64,000 nucleotides of DNA from Candidatus Thermoflexus tengchongensis (GTDB taxonomy: Bacteria > Chloroflexota > Anaerolineae > Thermoflexales > Thermoflexaceae). Under the pieces are notes generated by a model. It searched no databases, had not been told where the DNA came from, and saw only the letters and a list, made by a program, of their open reading frames with translations. Where the stretch lies: contig JAEVEX010000074.1 of assembly GCA_016842085.1 (NCBI GenBank), positions 1 through 64,000 on the forward strand, given 5' to 3'. The position numbers and the translations under genes were made by a program. Of the stretch, positions 18,794 to 28,681 are shown piece after piece; the first letter of the stretch is position 1; every line of letters begins with the position of its first letter.

Positions 18794-20137
18794 ATGGAGC
18801 GACGAGCGGATTTGATTCCGGTGGTTCTGATCACCAGTGATCCGGAGTGGGAGAGAGGTATCCGGGAGTTTCTGGTGAACAGCGGGCGAGTGCACCTCGC
18901 CCGGGTTTTCCAGAATCCGGAGCAGGCGATTCAGTTGCTGCCGCATGTGCGGCCGGCTCCTGAGATCATTCTGATCACAGAGAACGCCGGCGGAGTCCCC
19001 GAGCTGAGCACATGCAGACAGATCTCCCAGCTGATGCCCCATGTAGCGGTGATCCTCGTGGTGAGCGAGGCCCTCTTCGATGACCCGCGCTACCTCCGTA
19101 GCGCTATGGCTTCAGGGGCTGATGATGTGCTCCGCATCACCCGCCCCATGCGATTCCAGGGCTGGATCGAGTCCATGGAGCGGGTGCGGGATCTGCTGCG
19201 GGCCCGTGCTGTAGCAACCCGGCGGGAGACCGGGCGGGTGGTGGCGGTGTTCAGCCTGAAAGGGGGTGTCGGCAAAACCACGCTGGCTCTGGGTCTGGCG
19301 GATCGCCTGGCGGGCATGTCGGAATCCTCCCGGGTGGTCTATGTGGACATGAACTGGCATGCCGGGATGACAGAGACCCTTACGGGGCATCCTTCCTCCC
19401 GCTCCTGGCTGGAGAGCCTGGACTTTCAGCAGTGGTCTCCCGCAATCGTGGACGCGCTGATCACCCGGGCCCGGGATACGTTGCGTTTCGATATCCTTGC
19501 TGCCCCACGGGAGGAGGATCATCGGGGAATGCTCAGGGACCTTCTCCTGCTCAACCGGCTGCCTCCCGAAGAGGCCCCGGAGCTGGAGCGTCTGGCCCGT
19601 GTTCTTTCCGACGGACGTCCCATCGAGGATGAGATCCTCCAGGATGTGGCCCGGCGGTGCATCCAGCACGCCCGGGTTGAGCACGCCCTGGCCACAGCCC
19701 TTCATCACCTGCTGATCAACCTGCGGGCTTACTATCAGTATGTGGTTCTGGACCTCCCACCGGCAGCGGATTTCCTGACCATGCTGGCGCTGCAGCGAGC
19801 CGACCGAATTCTGATCATCCTCACTCCGGACCTGGCGGCTCTGCGAGCAGCTCATCTGGCTATCGATTTGCTGCAATGGGGCGCGGTGCCCGGAGAGATC
19901 GGCGTGGTGCTGAATCGGGCCACCCGCCGCAGTGAGATCCGTCCGGATACGCTCCAGCGGCTTCTGAAGGGGATCAGCTGGCTGGCGGCCATCCCGGAGG
20001 ATCCCTGGATGACCAACGATCGGGCGCCGGCGGATGTGTTGAGGCGGCCCGGCCTGCTGGAGGCCATTGGCCGGGTGGCTGCTCAGATGTTCCCCGTCGC
20101 CCAGGAAGCGGCAAGATCCGGGCGGGATGCCCGATAA
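18794..20137 (+). CDS. cpaE: CpaE/TadZ pilus localisation ATPase
   Basis: This 447-residue protein has a receiver-like N-terminal domain (residues 8-120). A MinD/ParA-type ATPase domain follows, with the deviant Walker A KGGVGKTT at 156-163 and YVDMNWHAG as the switch I region. The strand before the second switch reads YVVLDLPP. TadZ/CpaE proteins place the Tad machine in the cell and recruit TadA. The receiver-like part lacks a clear phospho-aspartate pocket, as is usual for TadZ. An atypically long insert of about 100 residues (220-315) sits inside the ATPase. It is in line with the genes on both sides. Confidence 0.85.
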   Translation: MERRADLIPVVLITSDPEWERGIREFLVNSGRVHLARVFQNPEQAIQLLPHVRPAPEIILITENAGGVPELSTCRQISQLMPHVAVILVVSEALFDDPRYLRSAMASGADDVLRITRPMRFQGWIESMERVRDLLRARAVATRRETGRVVAVFSLKGGVGKTTLALGLADRLAGMSESSRVVYVDMNWHAGMTETLTGHPSSRSWLESLDFQQWSPAIVDALITRARDTLRFDILAAPREEDHRGMLRDLLLLNRLPPEEAPELERLARVLSDGRPIEDEILQDVARRCIQHARVEHALATALHHLLINLRAYYQYVVLDLPPAADFLTMLALQRADRILIILTPDLAALRAAHLAIDLLQWGAVPGEIGVVLNRATRRSEIRPDTLQRLLKGISWLAAIPEDPWMTNDRAPADVLRRPGLLEAIGRVAAQMFPVAQEAARSGRDAR

Positions 20138-20172
20138 GTCGATTCGGATCGTTCCGGCGTTGGGGCGCAAAC

Positions 20173-21651
20173 ATGAGAACGCGACGGCGCATTGGAGCTT
20201 ATCGGATCGAACAGGAAATCCATCAGGGAAAGCTCGGGATCCTGTATCGGGTTCGCGATGAACAGGGAACGCCACGGGCGTTAAAGGTCATCCATGCTTT
20301 CCTCATCCAGGATCGCGATCGGCTGGAGCAGGCACTGAGGGATCTGGTGACCTGTCTGCGGCCCCTTGCTCATCCCTATCTGGTATCTCCGCTTGATACA
20401 GGCTACGATCCCGATGAGGATGTTGTCTATATCGTTTACCCATGGATCGACCGGGCAACATCCCTGGACGGAATCCTGCAACAGGAGGGCGGGCGCCTGC
20501 CCTTCAGCCGGGTGGCCGAGTATCTCTGGCGGGCCATGCTGGCGCTTCGGGCGCTGAGCCAGACCCTGGGGATCCACGGCTCCCTGAAGCTAACCAACAT
20601 GGTCCGGGATGCCAGAGGGTGGTTTTATGTGACGGATCCCGGCCTGGCTCGCGCAGTGTATCGCACTCAGCCTGGGGTCAGCCCGTGGGATGCCCTTGGG
20701 ACCTCGGATTATCTGGCCCCAGAACTCCTGGAGGGGCGGGAAGTAGGCTTTGCTACGGATCTCTATGCTCTGGCGGCCATTGCCTATCATCTCCTGGAGG
20801 GCCGTCCGCTCTTTACCTACGACGATCCGGCCCGTCGACGCGAGGCCCATCGCACCCAGCCTCCTCCCCCATTGCAGCGTTCTGATGTGCCTCCATCTTT
20901 CCAGCGCTGGCTTTTGCAATCTCTCTCCAAAGATCCCCGCGCTCGCTTTCAGGATCCGGATGCCGCTCTGGAAGCCCTGGCGGCGATCATGCTGGAGCGT
21001 GGCTGGGCGCTGGATTTCTGGCGCGCCGAGGCGCAGGCGCTCCTGGAGTTTCCAGCGCTGGACCTCGCCGCGGAGCATGTCGATCGTATCCTCCAGCGCC
21101 AGCCCAACCATCCGGAAGCATTGATGTTAAAGGGGGAGATCGAAAAAGCCCGTCTCCAGCAGGAGATCGCCCAGCGGCTGGAGCAGGCTCGCCGGTTTCT
21201 GGAGGAGGGGCATCCGGGAGCGGCCCGGGAGCCCATCCAGTGGATCCTGGAGCGCGCTCCTCAGCATTCGGAGGCCCTCACGCTTCTCGATCAGCTGGAG
21301 AAGATCCTGTCCTCGCCTCCCGTTCTAGTGCTGCGGACGGCTCGAGGACGGGTGTTCCGGCTGGAACGGGAAGGGATCCTGGGGCGTTCCAGCCGGGAGG
21401 GTTTCTGCCCGGAGGTGGATCTGGGGCCGGAAGACACGGGGCGTTATGTCTCCCGTCGCCATGCCCGCCTGTGGTGGGAGAAAGGCGCCTGGTGGATCCA
21501 GATCTTCCCCGAGACGGTCAACACGACATGGATGGACGGCGTTCCGATGGATCGGGGCCGGCCCTATCCGCTCCATGAGGGGGTTCGGCTGCGCATCGGG
21601 GATATGGAACTGCAGGTGGCCTTTGAATATCCGAAACGGGGGGATCCATGA
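20173..21651 (+). CDS. Pseudokinase with C-terminal FHA domain
   Basis: The 492-residue protein has a protein-kinase fold at residues 1-265. It keeps the ATP-site lysine (ALKVI, K38) and the later helices (DLYALAAIAYHLLEGRPLF). The catalytic loop HRD is replaced by HGS (135-137) and the DFG motif by DPG (155-157), and the glycine loop is degenerate. It is therefore expected to be inactive or scaffold-like. A helical TPR-like part (285-365) follows. A forkhead-associated domain at about 370-485 (GRSSREGF, RYVSRRHARL) would bind phosphothreonine. The gene overlaps the next by four bases (ATGA), indicating coupling. No membrane segment is visible. Confidence 0.8.
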   Translation: MRTRRRIGAYRIEQEIHQGKLGILYRVRDEQGTPRALKVIHAFLIQDRDRLEQALRDLVTCLRPLAHPYLVSPLDTGYDPDEDVVYIVYPWIDRATSLDGILQQEGGRLPFSRVAEYLWRAMLALRALSQTLGIHGSLKLTNMVRDARGWFYVTDPGLARAVYRTQPGVSPWDALGTSDYLAPELLEGREVGFATDLYALAAIAYHLLEGRPLFTYDDPARRREAHRTQPPPPLQRSDVPPSFQRWLLQSLSKDPRARFQDPDAALEALAAIMLERGWALDFWRAEAQALLEFPALDLAAEHVDRILQRQPNHPEALMLKGEIEKARLQQEIAQRLEQARRFLEEGHPGAAREPIQWILERAPQHSEALTLLDQLEKILSSPPVLVLRTARGRVFRLEREGILGRSSREGFCPEVDLGPEDTGRYVSRRHARLWWEKGAWWIQIFPETVNTTWMDGVPMDRGRPYPLHEGVRLRIGDMELQVAFEYPKRGDP

Positions 21652-23648
21652 AGCGGATGCGCCGGTTGTGGATGGTTTTCATCCTGCCCCTGATCTCTCT
21701 GGGGGGGCTGGGCCTGTTGCTGGATCCCGGGGCTCCGGCCGCTTCGGCTCAGGGTGGCCTCCTGAAGGCGCAGCCCCTCGGCGTGGACATCACCCGTTTT
21801 CCCACGGTGACGGTCTTCTTTCAGCTGGTGGATCTCTCACAAGGGTTGCCTGCCACCCAGCAGGTGGAGGTCCGATCCGTGCGGGAGGATGGCCAGGAGA
21901 TCCCGTCGGGCGAATGGAAGCTTGATCTGGAGGATCGGGGGGCAGATATTGTGGTCCTCCTGGATGCCAGCCAGAGCATCATCAGCCCCCAATCCCGGGG
22001 CTACACGGGGGACTCCCGTCTGAACGAGGCCCGGGAATTTGTCTCCAGGGTGGCCCAGGGCAAGACCGGGTCTTCCCGGATGGTGCTGATCGCCCCGGTT
22101 AGCGATCGGATCGATTTCATTGGCCCCCGGCAATTAACGAACAATGGCGGGGAAGTCTCGAACGCTCTACAACAATTCCAGTTCCCTTCTCGCCCGAAGG
22201 GGAAGGAGGCCACGCCTCTCTTCGATCTGCTTAGCCGTGCTGTGGAGATCCTGACGCAGCGGCCAGACGCTATGGGCCGTCCCGGAATGGTGATCGTATT
22301 GTCGGACGGCATCGATTTCCTGAGCGATCAGCAGGTCGTCGATGTCACCGGACGTGCCATGAATCACCATATCGTGGTCCATGCCGTTCAGATCGGGCCG
22401 GCCCAGGGCAGGGGCAGCGAGCGGGCCATGGAGAACCTGCGTCGCATCGCCGGGCAGACCGGCGGGCAGGTTCTGATTTTCGGCCGGAGCGATCTGGAGC
22501 CCTTTTATCAATCCCTCAAGGCGTGGGCCAAGGTTCAGACCCTGCACTACCGTTCCCGGGTCCGTCAGAGCGGGACGCACCAGATCGATCTGCAGATGGC
22601 TTCCGGCGGGCAACCCCTGGGCGTTTCGGCCAGCTATGCGATCCATCTGAGCCCGCCTCAGGTCGAGCTGGATTGGGAGGGCCGTTCCGAGGGTCGGGGA
22701 GGGGAGAGTTCCCCCATCCAGGTGAGCGAGACGCCTTCCCTTCCGCTCACGATCCGTATCCGATGGACGGATTCGTATGCACATGGGAGCGTGGCGATCC
22801 GTCAGGTTCGGATTGGGGAGAGCGTGGCAGGTTTTGAGAGGACCAGCGATCGGGTGGAGGAGGGTGTTGTCATCGTGGAGGGCATCGTGGACCTGAGTCA
22901 GGCCCCCCAGGGCATCTATCCGCTCCGGGTCGACGTGGAGGATGGCCTGGGGCTATCTGGCACAGGAGAAGGCCCGCTGATCCGTCAGCGGATCGTGCCC
23001 CCATCGCCGGCCGGGCGAGGATTGCTCGACGTCCTGCCGCTGGCTTCATGCGGGGTTGCTCTGGTCGCCCTGATGGTGGCGGCCATCGCCATCGCCCGGG
23101 TGCCTCGCCTCCGGGAGGCCGCCGTCTCCATGACCCAGCCCGTCGTCCAGCGGATCAAGGAGGTCACCGAACCTTTCTTCCCATCGGGAGCCGCCCGGGG
23201 TCCAGAGCCGGCTCGAGCCTGGCTGGTCGTGGTGGAAGGGGAGGCGGAGCGGCGCACCATCCCGATCCGCAGCACGCACGTTCGTCTGGGGAGGGATGAA
23301 ACCCTGGCCAATATCACCTTCACCGATCGTTCGGTCTCCCGTTTGCACTGCCGGATTGAGGAGGTGGAGGAGGGCGTCTTCTGGATCTATGATGAGGGGA
23401 GCACCAGCGGAACGTATGTGAATTATGAGCAGGTGCCCATCAATGGCGCTCGACTTCAGGACGGGGATCTGATCAACCTGGGCCGGGTGCAATTGCACTT
23501 CCGGCTGCGGCTGGATCAGCAGGAGATCCGTCCGCCCGGGCCTGTCTCGAAGCCGGAGGAGAAGAAAACCCAGGACGAGGACAAAACCCAGCCGTTGCGG
23601 GAGGTGGATGATCGAACCCAGGTTTTCCATGAGCCCGGCGCTGGGTGA
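21648..23648 (+). CDS. Membrane protein with extracellular VWA domain and cytoplasmic FHA domain
   Basis: The 666-residue protein has a signal peptide (1-35) and a von Willebrand factor A domain starting near residue 98. The metal-site motif DASQS is at 106-110. Beta-rich segments follow, then a membrane helix at about 459-485. A cytoplasmic FHA domain occupies about 545-620 (LGRDETLANI, SRLHCRI, GTYVNYE), and the tail is Lys/Glu/Thr-rich. It could sense an extracellular ligand or pilus component and bind a phosphothreonine protein inside. Its neighbours are a pseudokinase-FHA and a true Ser/Thr kinase. TadG proteins of other Tad systems also carry VWA domains, so a role analogous to TadG is possible. 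Confidence 0.8.
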   Translation: MKRMRRLWMVFILPLISLGGLGLLLDPGAPAASAQGGLLKAQPLGVDITRFPTVTVFFQLVDLSQGLPATQQVEVRSVREDGQEIPSGEWKLDLEDRGADIVVLLDASQSIISPQSRGYTGDSRLNEAREFVSRVAQGKTGSSRMVLIAPVSDRIDFIGPRQLTNNGGEVSNALQQFQFPSRPKGKEATPLFDLLSRAVEILTQRPDAMGRPGMVIVLSDGIDFLSDQQVVDVTGRAMNHHIVVHAVQIGPAQGRGSERAMENLRRIAGQTGGQVLIFGRSDLEPFYQSLKAWAKVQTLHYRSRVRQSGTHQIDLQMASGGQPLGVSASYAIHLSPPQVELDWEGRSEGRGGESSPIQVSETPSLPLTIRIRWTDSYAHGSVAIRQVRIGESVAGFERTSDRVEEGVVIVEGIVDLSQAPQGIYPLRVDVEDGLGLSGTGEGPLIRQRIVPPSPAGRGLLDVLPLASCGVALVALMVAAIAIARVPRLREAAVSMTQPVVQRIKEVTEPFFPSGAARGPEPARAWLVVVEGEAERRTIPIRSTHVRLGRDETLANITFTDRSVSRLHCRIEEVEEGVFWIYDEGSTSGTYVNYEQVPINGARLQDGDLINLGRVQLHFRLRLDQQEIRPPGPVSKPEEKKTQDEDKTQPLREVDDRTQVFHEPGAG

Positions 23649-23713
23649 GCGGCCCGGCGGGCTTCCCAGGACGCGCATCCGGGCTTTCCGCGAATCCGAC
23701 CACGGAGGTGAAG

Positions 23714-24985
23714 ATGCAAAGCGGTTCTCTGTCGCGCATCGATCATTTCGAGATCGAGCGCCCTCTCCATGAAGGAGGGATGGGGATCCTGTATCTGGCC
23801 CGCGATACCCGGCGGGGCGCGTGGGTGGTCCTCAAGGTTTCCCGACAGGTGAAGCCCCGTGCCGATCACGATCGGGAGCGCACAGCCGCCGAACAGGCTT
23901 TCTACGAAGAGGCGCTCCAGGCAGAGGTGGAGGTCCTGCGGGATCTCCATCATCCTCATATCGTGCGGTTGTATCCTCTGGAGGAAGGACCTCGGGCGAT
24001 TTACAGCAAGAGAGCTCCGAATGGCTCCTGGTATTTCGCCATGGAGCGGCTGGAAGGGGGCAGCCTGGAGGAGCTGCTCAAACGGCATCCCCGCCTGCCC
24101 ATCGAGGTGGCGGTGGAGATCGCCTACCAGGTGGCGATGGCTCTGGAGTATCTCCACGCCCGCGGGATCGCCCACCGGGATATCAAACCGAATAATATCC
24201 TGTTCCGACGGCCGGTCCGGGAGGGGATCGAGGCCGTGCTCGTGGATTTCGGCCTCGCCCAGCGCCAGCGGGCCCGGGGGCTGGAGGCGGGGACCCTGCT
24301 CTACATGGCCCCGGAGCAAATCGAGCAGGAAAAGGGAGGAACGGCCCGGCCGGATCCGCGGCCGGCGGATATTTATGCCCTGGGGGTGGTGCTGTATCGA
24401 ATGGTGACCGGCCGCCTGCCTTTCGAGGGGCGGGATCGGGACCAGCTGACCAGTGCGATCCGCAAGAGCATGCCGACCCGTCCATCGGTCCTCCGGAAGG
24501 AGATCCCGGCCCCACTGGATGATCTGATCGCCGAGATGCTGGCCAAGGATCCCGAGCGACGGCCGACGGCCTCCCTGGTGGCCCGCCGATTGAACGAGGC
24601 GGTGCCATGGCACCGTCGCTTCATTGAAGAGGAGGGGGATCTCTCCCCTCGGGGCCCCACCCCGTCCAGGCCAGCCGCCTCATCCTCCGGTTTCTCTCCG
24701 GTGTGGGGATTCATCACCCTGGCCCTGCTGGTTCTGGCGGTGGCGGGCTGGGGCCTGTATCTCAGCGGTGGGCAGGGCATTCGCCTCTCCGAACCCACGG
24801 TCACGCCGACTCCCGTGGTGCGTGTAAGCCCTACCCCTTTGATCGTGACGGGGGGAGGGCAGGGGACGATGCCCACTCCAACGATCTCCATCCCATCGGG
24901 GCCCACCTCCACGCCGATTCCGAGCCCCACACGCCTGCCCACACCCACACCGCTTCCAGTATCCACACCTTTGCCGACGCCATGA
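23714..24985 (+). CDS. Membrane-anchored serine/threonine protein kinase
   Basis: This is a 423-residue Hanks-type kinase. The ATP lysine is K41 (VVLKVS), the catalytic loop HRDIKPNN is near 154-161, and DFG is near 178. The APE-like helix reads YMAPEQIEQEK. A membrane helix at about 330-352 leads to an extracellular tail rich in Thr and Pro with no obvious ligand domain. It is expected to phosphorylate threonines recognised by the neighbouring FHA domains, with the PP2C next door reversing this. The start at 23714 has GGAGGTGA five bases before it, and the longer frame upstream has none. Confidence 0.88.
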   Translation: MQSGSLSRIDHFEIERPLHEGGMGILYLARDTRRGAWVVLKVSRQVKPRADHDRERTAAEQAFYEEALQAEVEVLRDLHHPHIVRLYPLEEGPRAIYSKRAPNGSWYFAMERLEGGSLEELLKRHPRLPIEVAVEIAYQVAMALEYLHARGIAHRDIKPNNILFRRPVREGIEAVLVDFGLAQRQRARGLEAGTLLYMAPEQIEQEKGGTARPDPRPADIYALGVVLYRMVTGRLPFEGRDRDQLTSAIRKSMPTRPSVLRKEIPAPLDDLIAEMLAKDPERRPTASLVARRLNEAVPWHRRFIEEEGDLSPRGPTPSRPAASSSGFSPVWGFITLALLVLAVAGWGLYLSGGQGIRLSEPTVTPTPVVRVSPTPLIVTGGGQGTMPTPTISIPSGPTSTPIPSPTRLPTPTPLPVSTPLPTP

Positions 24986-25048
24986 AAACCCCAATCTCCC
25001 TTCGAGCCAGGCGAAGGGTACGCCTGCATAGGGGAAAGGAGGTTCAGG

Positions 25049-26335
25049 ATGGCGGTTCGCACCCGTCCGAAGGCCCCAGAGGCCAGGAAGACCCAGTATC
25101 CCCGCCGGGTTCCTTCCGATGCCCAGGCCCCCCGGTTGTTTCAGGAGACCCACCCGGGAATGAGCGGGAAGAATAATGAGGACGCCGTGGAGACCGGAGT
25201 GATTCCGGGCCCGAATGGACGGCCGCGTTATGTGGCGATCGTGGCCGATGGCATCGGCGGCCACGCCTCCGGCGAGGTGGCCAGCCACCTGGCCCTCCGC
25301 CATGTGATGGAGTTCCTGAACCAGCATCCAGCGGCTCCCCTGCCCCAGGCTCTGGTTCAGGCGGTGACCCAGGCCAACCGGGCGGTGTTTGCCGAGAGCC
25401 AGAAGAAGGAGCTCTGGAAGGGCATGGGCACCACGCTGACCATCGCGGTGGTGGAGGATGGCCGTCTGTATCTGGCTCACGTGGGCGACTCCCGGGCCTA
25501 CCTCATCCGGGGGGAACGGATCGTGCAGCTGACGGTGGACCACACATGGGCTCAGGAAGCCATTGAGGCCGGCCGGCTGACCCCGGAGGAGGCTCGCACC
25601 CATCCCAATCGGAACGTCCTGAAACGCTATGTGGGCATCCAGCCGGAGGTGGAAGTGGATCTTCGGATCGCGCCGCCGAACGGGGATGGTCCCCCGGATC
25701 CCTGCTATCAGCCCCTCGCCCTTCAGCCGGGCGATGTGGTCCTGCTGTGCACCGATGGGCTTCATGATCTGATCTCCGACGAGCGGATCCTGGAGATCGT
25801 CCGCACCCATCCCGGGGATCAGGCGGTGAAGGCCCTGGTGGCGGCGGCCAATGCGGCGGGTGGTCCGGACAACATCTCGGTCGCCATGATCGAGATGCCG
25901 GGGCGCAAAATCGCGCGTCCTCCCCTCCGGCTTTCTCCGCCTCCCCTGACGCTCCCGATGGCGGCGGGTGCCCTTGTCCTCGGTCTGGGTCTGATCCTGG
26001 CCTGGGCCTGGCTCTTCCGGGGAGGGTCAGGGGAGGAGGATGCCGGCGGATTTCGCCGTTCCCGTTCTGGAACGCCGATCGTCATCCAGGGCGGAGGGGC
26101 GACTTCCCATGCTCCGGTGATCGGTCCATCCGGGGAGCCGACCTCTACGCCCGTGCCCACTCTGACCCCATCGCCGACTCCAACCCCCCGGCCCTCGCCG
26201 ACCTTCACCCGCATCCCCACGCCCACGTCGACCTTTACACCGACGCCTTCTCCGATGCCATCGGGTGGTGGCGGCGGTGGAGGTGGTGGGGGTGGTGGAG
26301 GTGGAGGAAATCCCACCCCTTCCATTGGACCATAG
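25049..26335 (+). CDS. PP2C-type protein phosphatase with membrane anchor
   Basis: The 428-residue protein has a PP2C catalytic domain at about 30-285. The metal-binding motifs DGIGGH (67-72), GDSRAYL (near 147) and DGLHD, and a C-terminal GGPDNIS, are all present. A membrane helix lies at about 304-324. A Thr/Pro-rich stalk follows, and a run of glycines sits near the C-terminus. It is the natural partner of the kinase just upstream, removing phosphate from Ser/Thr. AAGGAGG precedes the start. The stalk architecture matches that of the kinase, so both probably sit in the same membrane assembly. Confidence 0.88.
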   Translation: MAVRTRPKAPEARKTQYPRRVPSDAQAPRLFQETHPGMSGKNNEDAVETGVIPGPNGRPRYVAIVADGIGGHASGEVASHLALRHVMEFLNQHPAAPLPQALVQAVTQANRAVFAESQKKELWKGMGTTLTIAVVEDGRLYLAHVGDSRAYLIRGERIVQLTVDHTWAQEAIEAGRLTPEEARTHPNRNVLKRYVGIQPEVEVDLRIAPPNGDGPPDPCYQPLALQPGDVVLLCTDGLHDLISDERILEIVRTHPGDQAVKALVAAANAAGGPDNISVAMIEMPGRKIARPPLRLSPPPLTLPMAAGALVLGLGLILAWAWLFRGGSGEEDAGGFRRSRSGTPIVIQGGGATSHAPVIGPSGEPTSTPVPTLTPSPTPTPRPSPTFTRIPTPTSTFTPTPSPMPSGGGGGGGGGGGGGGGNPTPSIGP

Positions 26336-26506
26336 ATTCCGGGCCTTCCTGTGAGGAAACTCTCGGAAGGGTGACGATGAAGCATGGGGCCTGGTGCCGC
26401 TCTGCTTTCGAGGTGGAGGGGATGCGAACGGTGGGCGAGGATGTTTGAAAGCATGACCCGAGCCCTTGGATCGACCTCAGGATTCCGCCCTGTGGGGAGG
26501 CAGACG

Positions 26507-28552
26507 ATGAGCGAGTTCCGTCGCGTGGGACGTCTCGTGGCGCTTCTTCTCTTCGGGTTCGTTTTGCTGATCGGAGTGGTGGCCCTGGGATCCACGCCCG
26601 CCCATGGGACGACATCGGATCCAGCCTTCCGGGGGATCACGGCGACCGCGTCGCTGCCCATCTCGGACACGCTCCCCGGCGTCGGGATCAGCCGGGCGAT
26701 CTGGTTTTCGGGAGTCGGGGTGCTGACCTTCACCGTGGATCTGAGCGGTACGCCCCCGCTGACCCTCACCGCGGGCCCGGCCTTTGAGTGGGCCAGCGCC
26801 CGGAAGTTCACCACCTCCAGCTCTCCGGTTGCTTTCGATGTCACCTATACAGCTCAGCTGACTGACCCGCTCCTTTATACGGTGGTCCTCACGGCCGAAA
26901 GCAGCGCGCCGGGCCTGAACCGGGTCGCCCTCGATGTCCTGCCGGATATGGTCCCCCCGACGGTGACGCTGGAATCCGCCCTTCCTTCGCTGATCACGAC
27001 GGCGCATCCCTCCCCTCTGGTGATGACGGGGACGGTCACCGACACCGCCCAGGTGGGGGCCAGCCGCATTCCGGGCTCCGGGGTTCAGTCCGTGCGGGTG
27101 CTCACGGCGACGGAAACCCCCGCGTCTCTGGATCCGGTCATGGGGATCTGGACCGCCGCCTGGCCGCTGCCCGCCAGCGATCGGGTCACCCGAACGCTGC
27201 GGATCACCGCCACGGATTTTCTGGGGAACGCTTCCTGGATCACCCGTGAAGCGGTGATCGATCGGCGAGGGCCGGCGATCACATGGATCTCGCCGATCGC
27301 CGGGGCGATCTTCACCCAGGCTCAGCTCCCGACCCCGGTGGTGATCTCCGGAACCGCTTCGGATGCTTCCGGGGTTCAGGAGATCCGTGTGCTGACCGAC
27401 ACCGAATCCCTGGCAAGCTGGGATGGTTCGACCTGGCAGGCCTCGTGGAGTCTCCCTCCGGACCAAGACTGGGTCACCTACACCTTGCGGGTGACGGCTA
27501 CGGATGGGGTGGGCAACTCTTCCACCGTGACCCGGGCGGTCGGCGTGGACACCCGGGCCCCGGAGGTCCCACCGCTGTTCAGCCCCGTTCCCACGAACAC
27601 CTGGGTGCGGCTCTCGGCGGGTCTGCCGGTCACATGGGTCCCTGTTTCCGACAACGCTGGTGTCTGGTATGAGGCGATCCTCTCTGGAGATGCCTCCGAC
27701 AGCCGGATCACCACAACTACAGCGGTGACGTTCCCCGTCGGATCCGGGATCTACACGGTCACCCTAGGGACCCGGGATGGATGGGGGAACCGCCGGTCGG
27801 CGACCTCCCAGATCGGGCCGTTCAAAGTGGACAACACGCCGCCCTCGGTCTCTCTGGATCTTCCGGCCACAGCGTATCGCACGTTTCCGGTTACGATGAC
27901 GGCCAGCGATAACCACAGCGGGATCGTCTCTTACACGGTTGCCTACACATGTGATGCGTGCGCCGGCTGGACTGAGTTTCTGACCGGCACCACATCCCCG
28001 CTGGGATCCATCGCGGTTTCGCGAATCTTCTCCGCGCCGGTTTTCTATTTCACCCAGACCCTGGTCTATACCTTCACCGCTCGGGTGGAGGATGCGGCGG
28101 GGAACATCGGCGTGGCCACGGGAACCGTTCGCGTTCGCCCCGCCGTGATCGCCCTCCCCCTGGTCCTGCGGAATTACTGCCCGCCGGTCACTGCCGAAAT
28201 CGAGCCCAACAATACGCGCAGCCAGGCCAATTGCATCCGGGTTCCGTCCACGGTTCAGGGGTATGCCAATGATCCAGCGGATCAGTATGATTTCTTCCAG
28301 TTTTATATAGATACGACTGGGCCCATCACCTTAACGCTTCAGGTGCCATCTGGAGTGGATCTGGATCTGTATCTCCAGCATCAGTCGGATGTGGGCGTGC
28401 GATGGACGGCCTGGTCCAATCGAACGGGCGCGGGGGTCAATGAGCAGATCGTTTATCCGGTCGATGACCCCCATCGCGGCCTGTTCTATGTGCTGGTCTA
28501 TCGATACAGTGGCCTCAGCGCGGCCCCTTATTCTTTGACGGTCACGCGCTGA
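26507..28552 (+). CDS. Large secreted protein with Ig-like repeats and PPC domain
   Basis: The 681-residue protein has a signal peptide (hydrophobic stretch 10-33, then THG). At least four beta-rich Ig/Big-like repeats follow. They are recognisable from recurring patterns such as VTYTLRVTATDGVGNSSTV and RVTRTLRITATDFLGNASWI. The C-terminal 120 residues form a bacterial pre-peptidase C-terminal (PPC) domain (AEIEPNNTRSQANCI, then GVDLDLYLQ). Such proteins are surface-exposed or secreted. Within the tad locus it may be an accessory adhesin or a pilus-associated surface protein. GGGGAGG precedes the ATG at 26507; an upstream start lacks such a site. Confidence 0.75.
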   Translation: MSEFRRVGRLVALLLFGFVLLIGVVALGSTPAHGTTSDPAFRGITATASLPISDTLPGVGISRAIWFSGVGVLTFTVDLSGTPPLTLTAGPAFEWASARKFTTSSSPVAFDVTYTAQLTDPLLYTVVLTAESSAPGLNRVALDVLPDMVPPTVTLESALPSLITTAHPSPLVMTGTVTDTAQVGASRIPGSGVQSVRVLTATETPASLDPVMGIWTAAWPLPASDRVTRTLRITATDFLGNASWITREAVIDRRGPAITWISPIAGAIFTQAQLPTPVVISGTASDASGVQEIRVLTDTESLASWDGSTWQASWSLPPDQDWVTYTLRVTATDGVGNSSTVTRAVGVDTRAPEVPPLFSPVPTNTWVRLSAGLPVTWVPVSDNAGVWYEAILSGDASDSRITTTTAVTFPVGSGIYTVTLGTRDGWGNRRSATSQIGPFKVDNTPPSVSLDLPATAYRTFPVTMTASDNHSGIVSYTVAYTCDACAGWTEFLTGTTSPLGSIAVSRIFSAPVFYFTQTLVYTFTARVEDAAGNIGVATGTVRVRPAVIALPLVLRNYCPPVTAEIEPNNTRSQANCIRVPSTVQGYANDPADQYDFFQFYIDTTGPITLTLQVPSGVDLDLYLQHQSDVGVRWTAWSNRTGAGVNEQIVYPVDDPHRGLFYVLVYRYSGLSAAPYSLTVTR

Positions 28553-28681
28553 AACGGGAGGCTGGCGTCCCTTCACGGATGGGGTGGGATCCTTTTCCGG
28601 GGTTCTTCTGGCGCGGGGAAAGAAGCCTGCTGGCCTCTCGAAAGCTCCATCTCGCGATCTGTTCCGAGGAGGAGGAATCCG

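Noticed and set aside
26265-26325. Glycine-codon repeat at the end of the PP2C gene as a phase-variable tract
   Set aside because: The codons are mixed GGT, GGC, GGG and GGA with no uniform repeat unit, so slippage is unlikely. It looks like a flexible tail.
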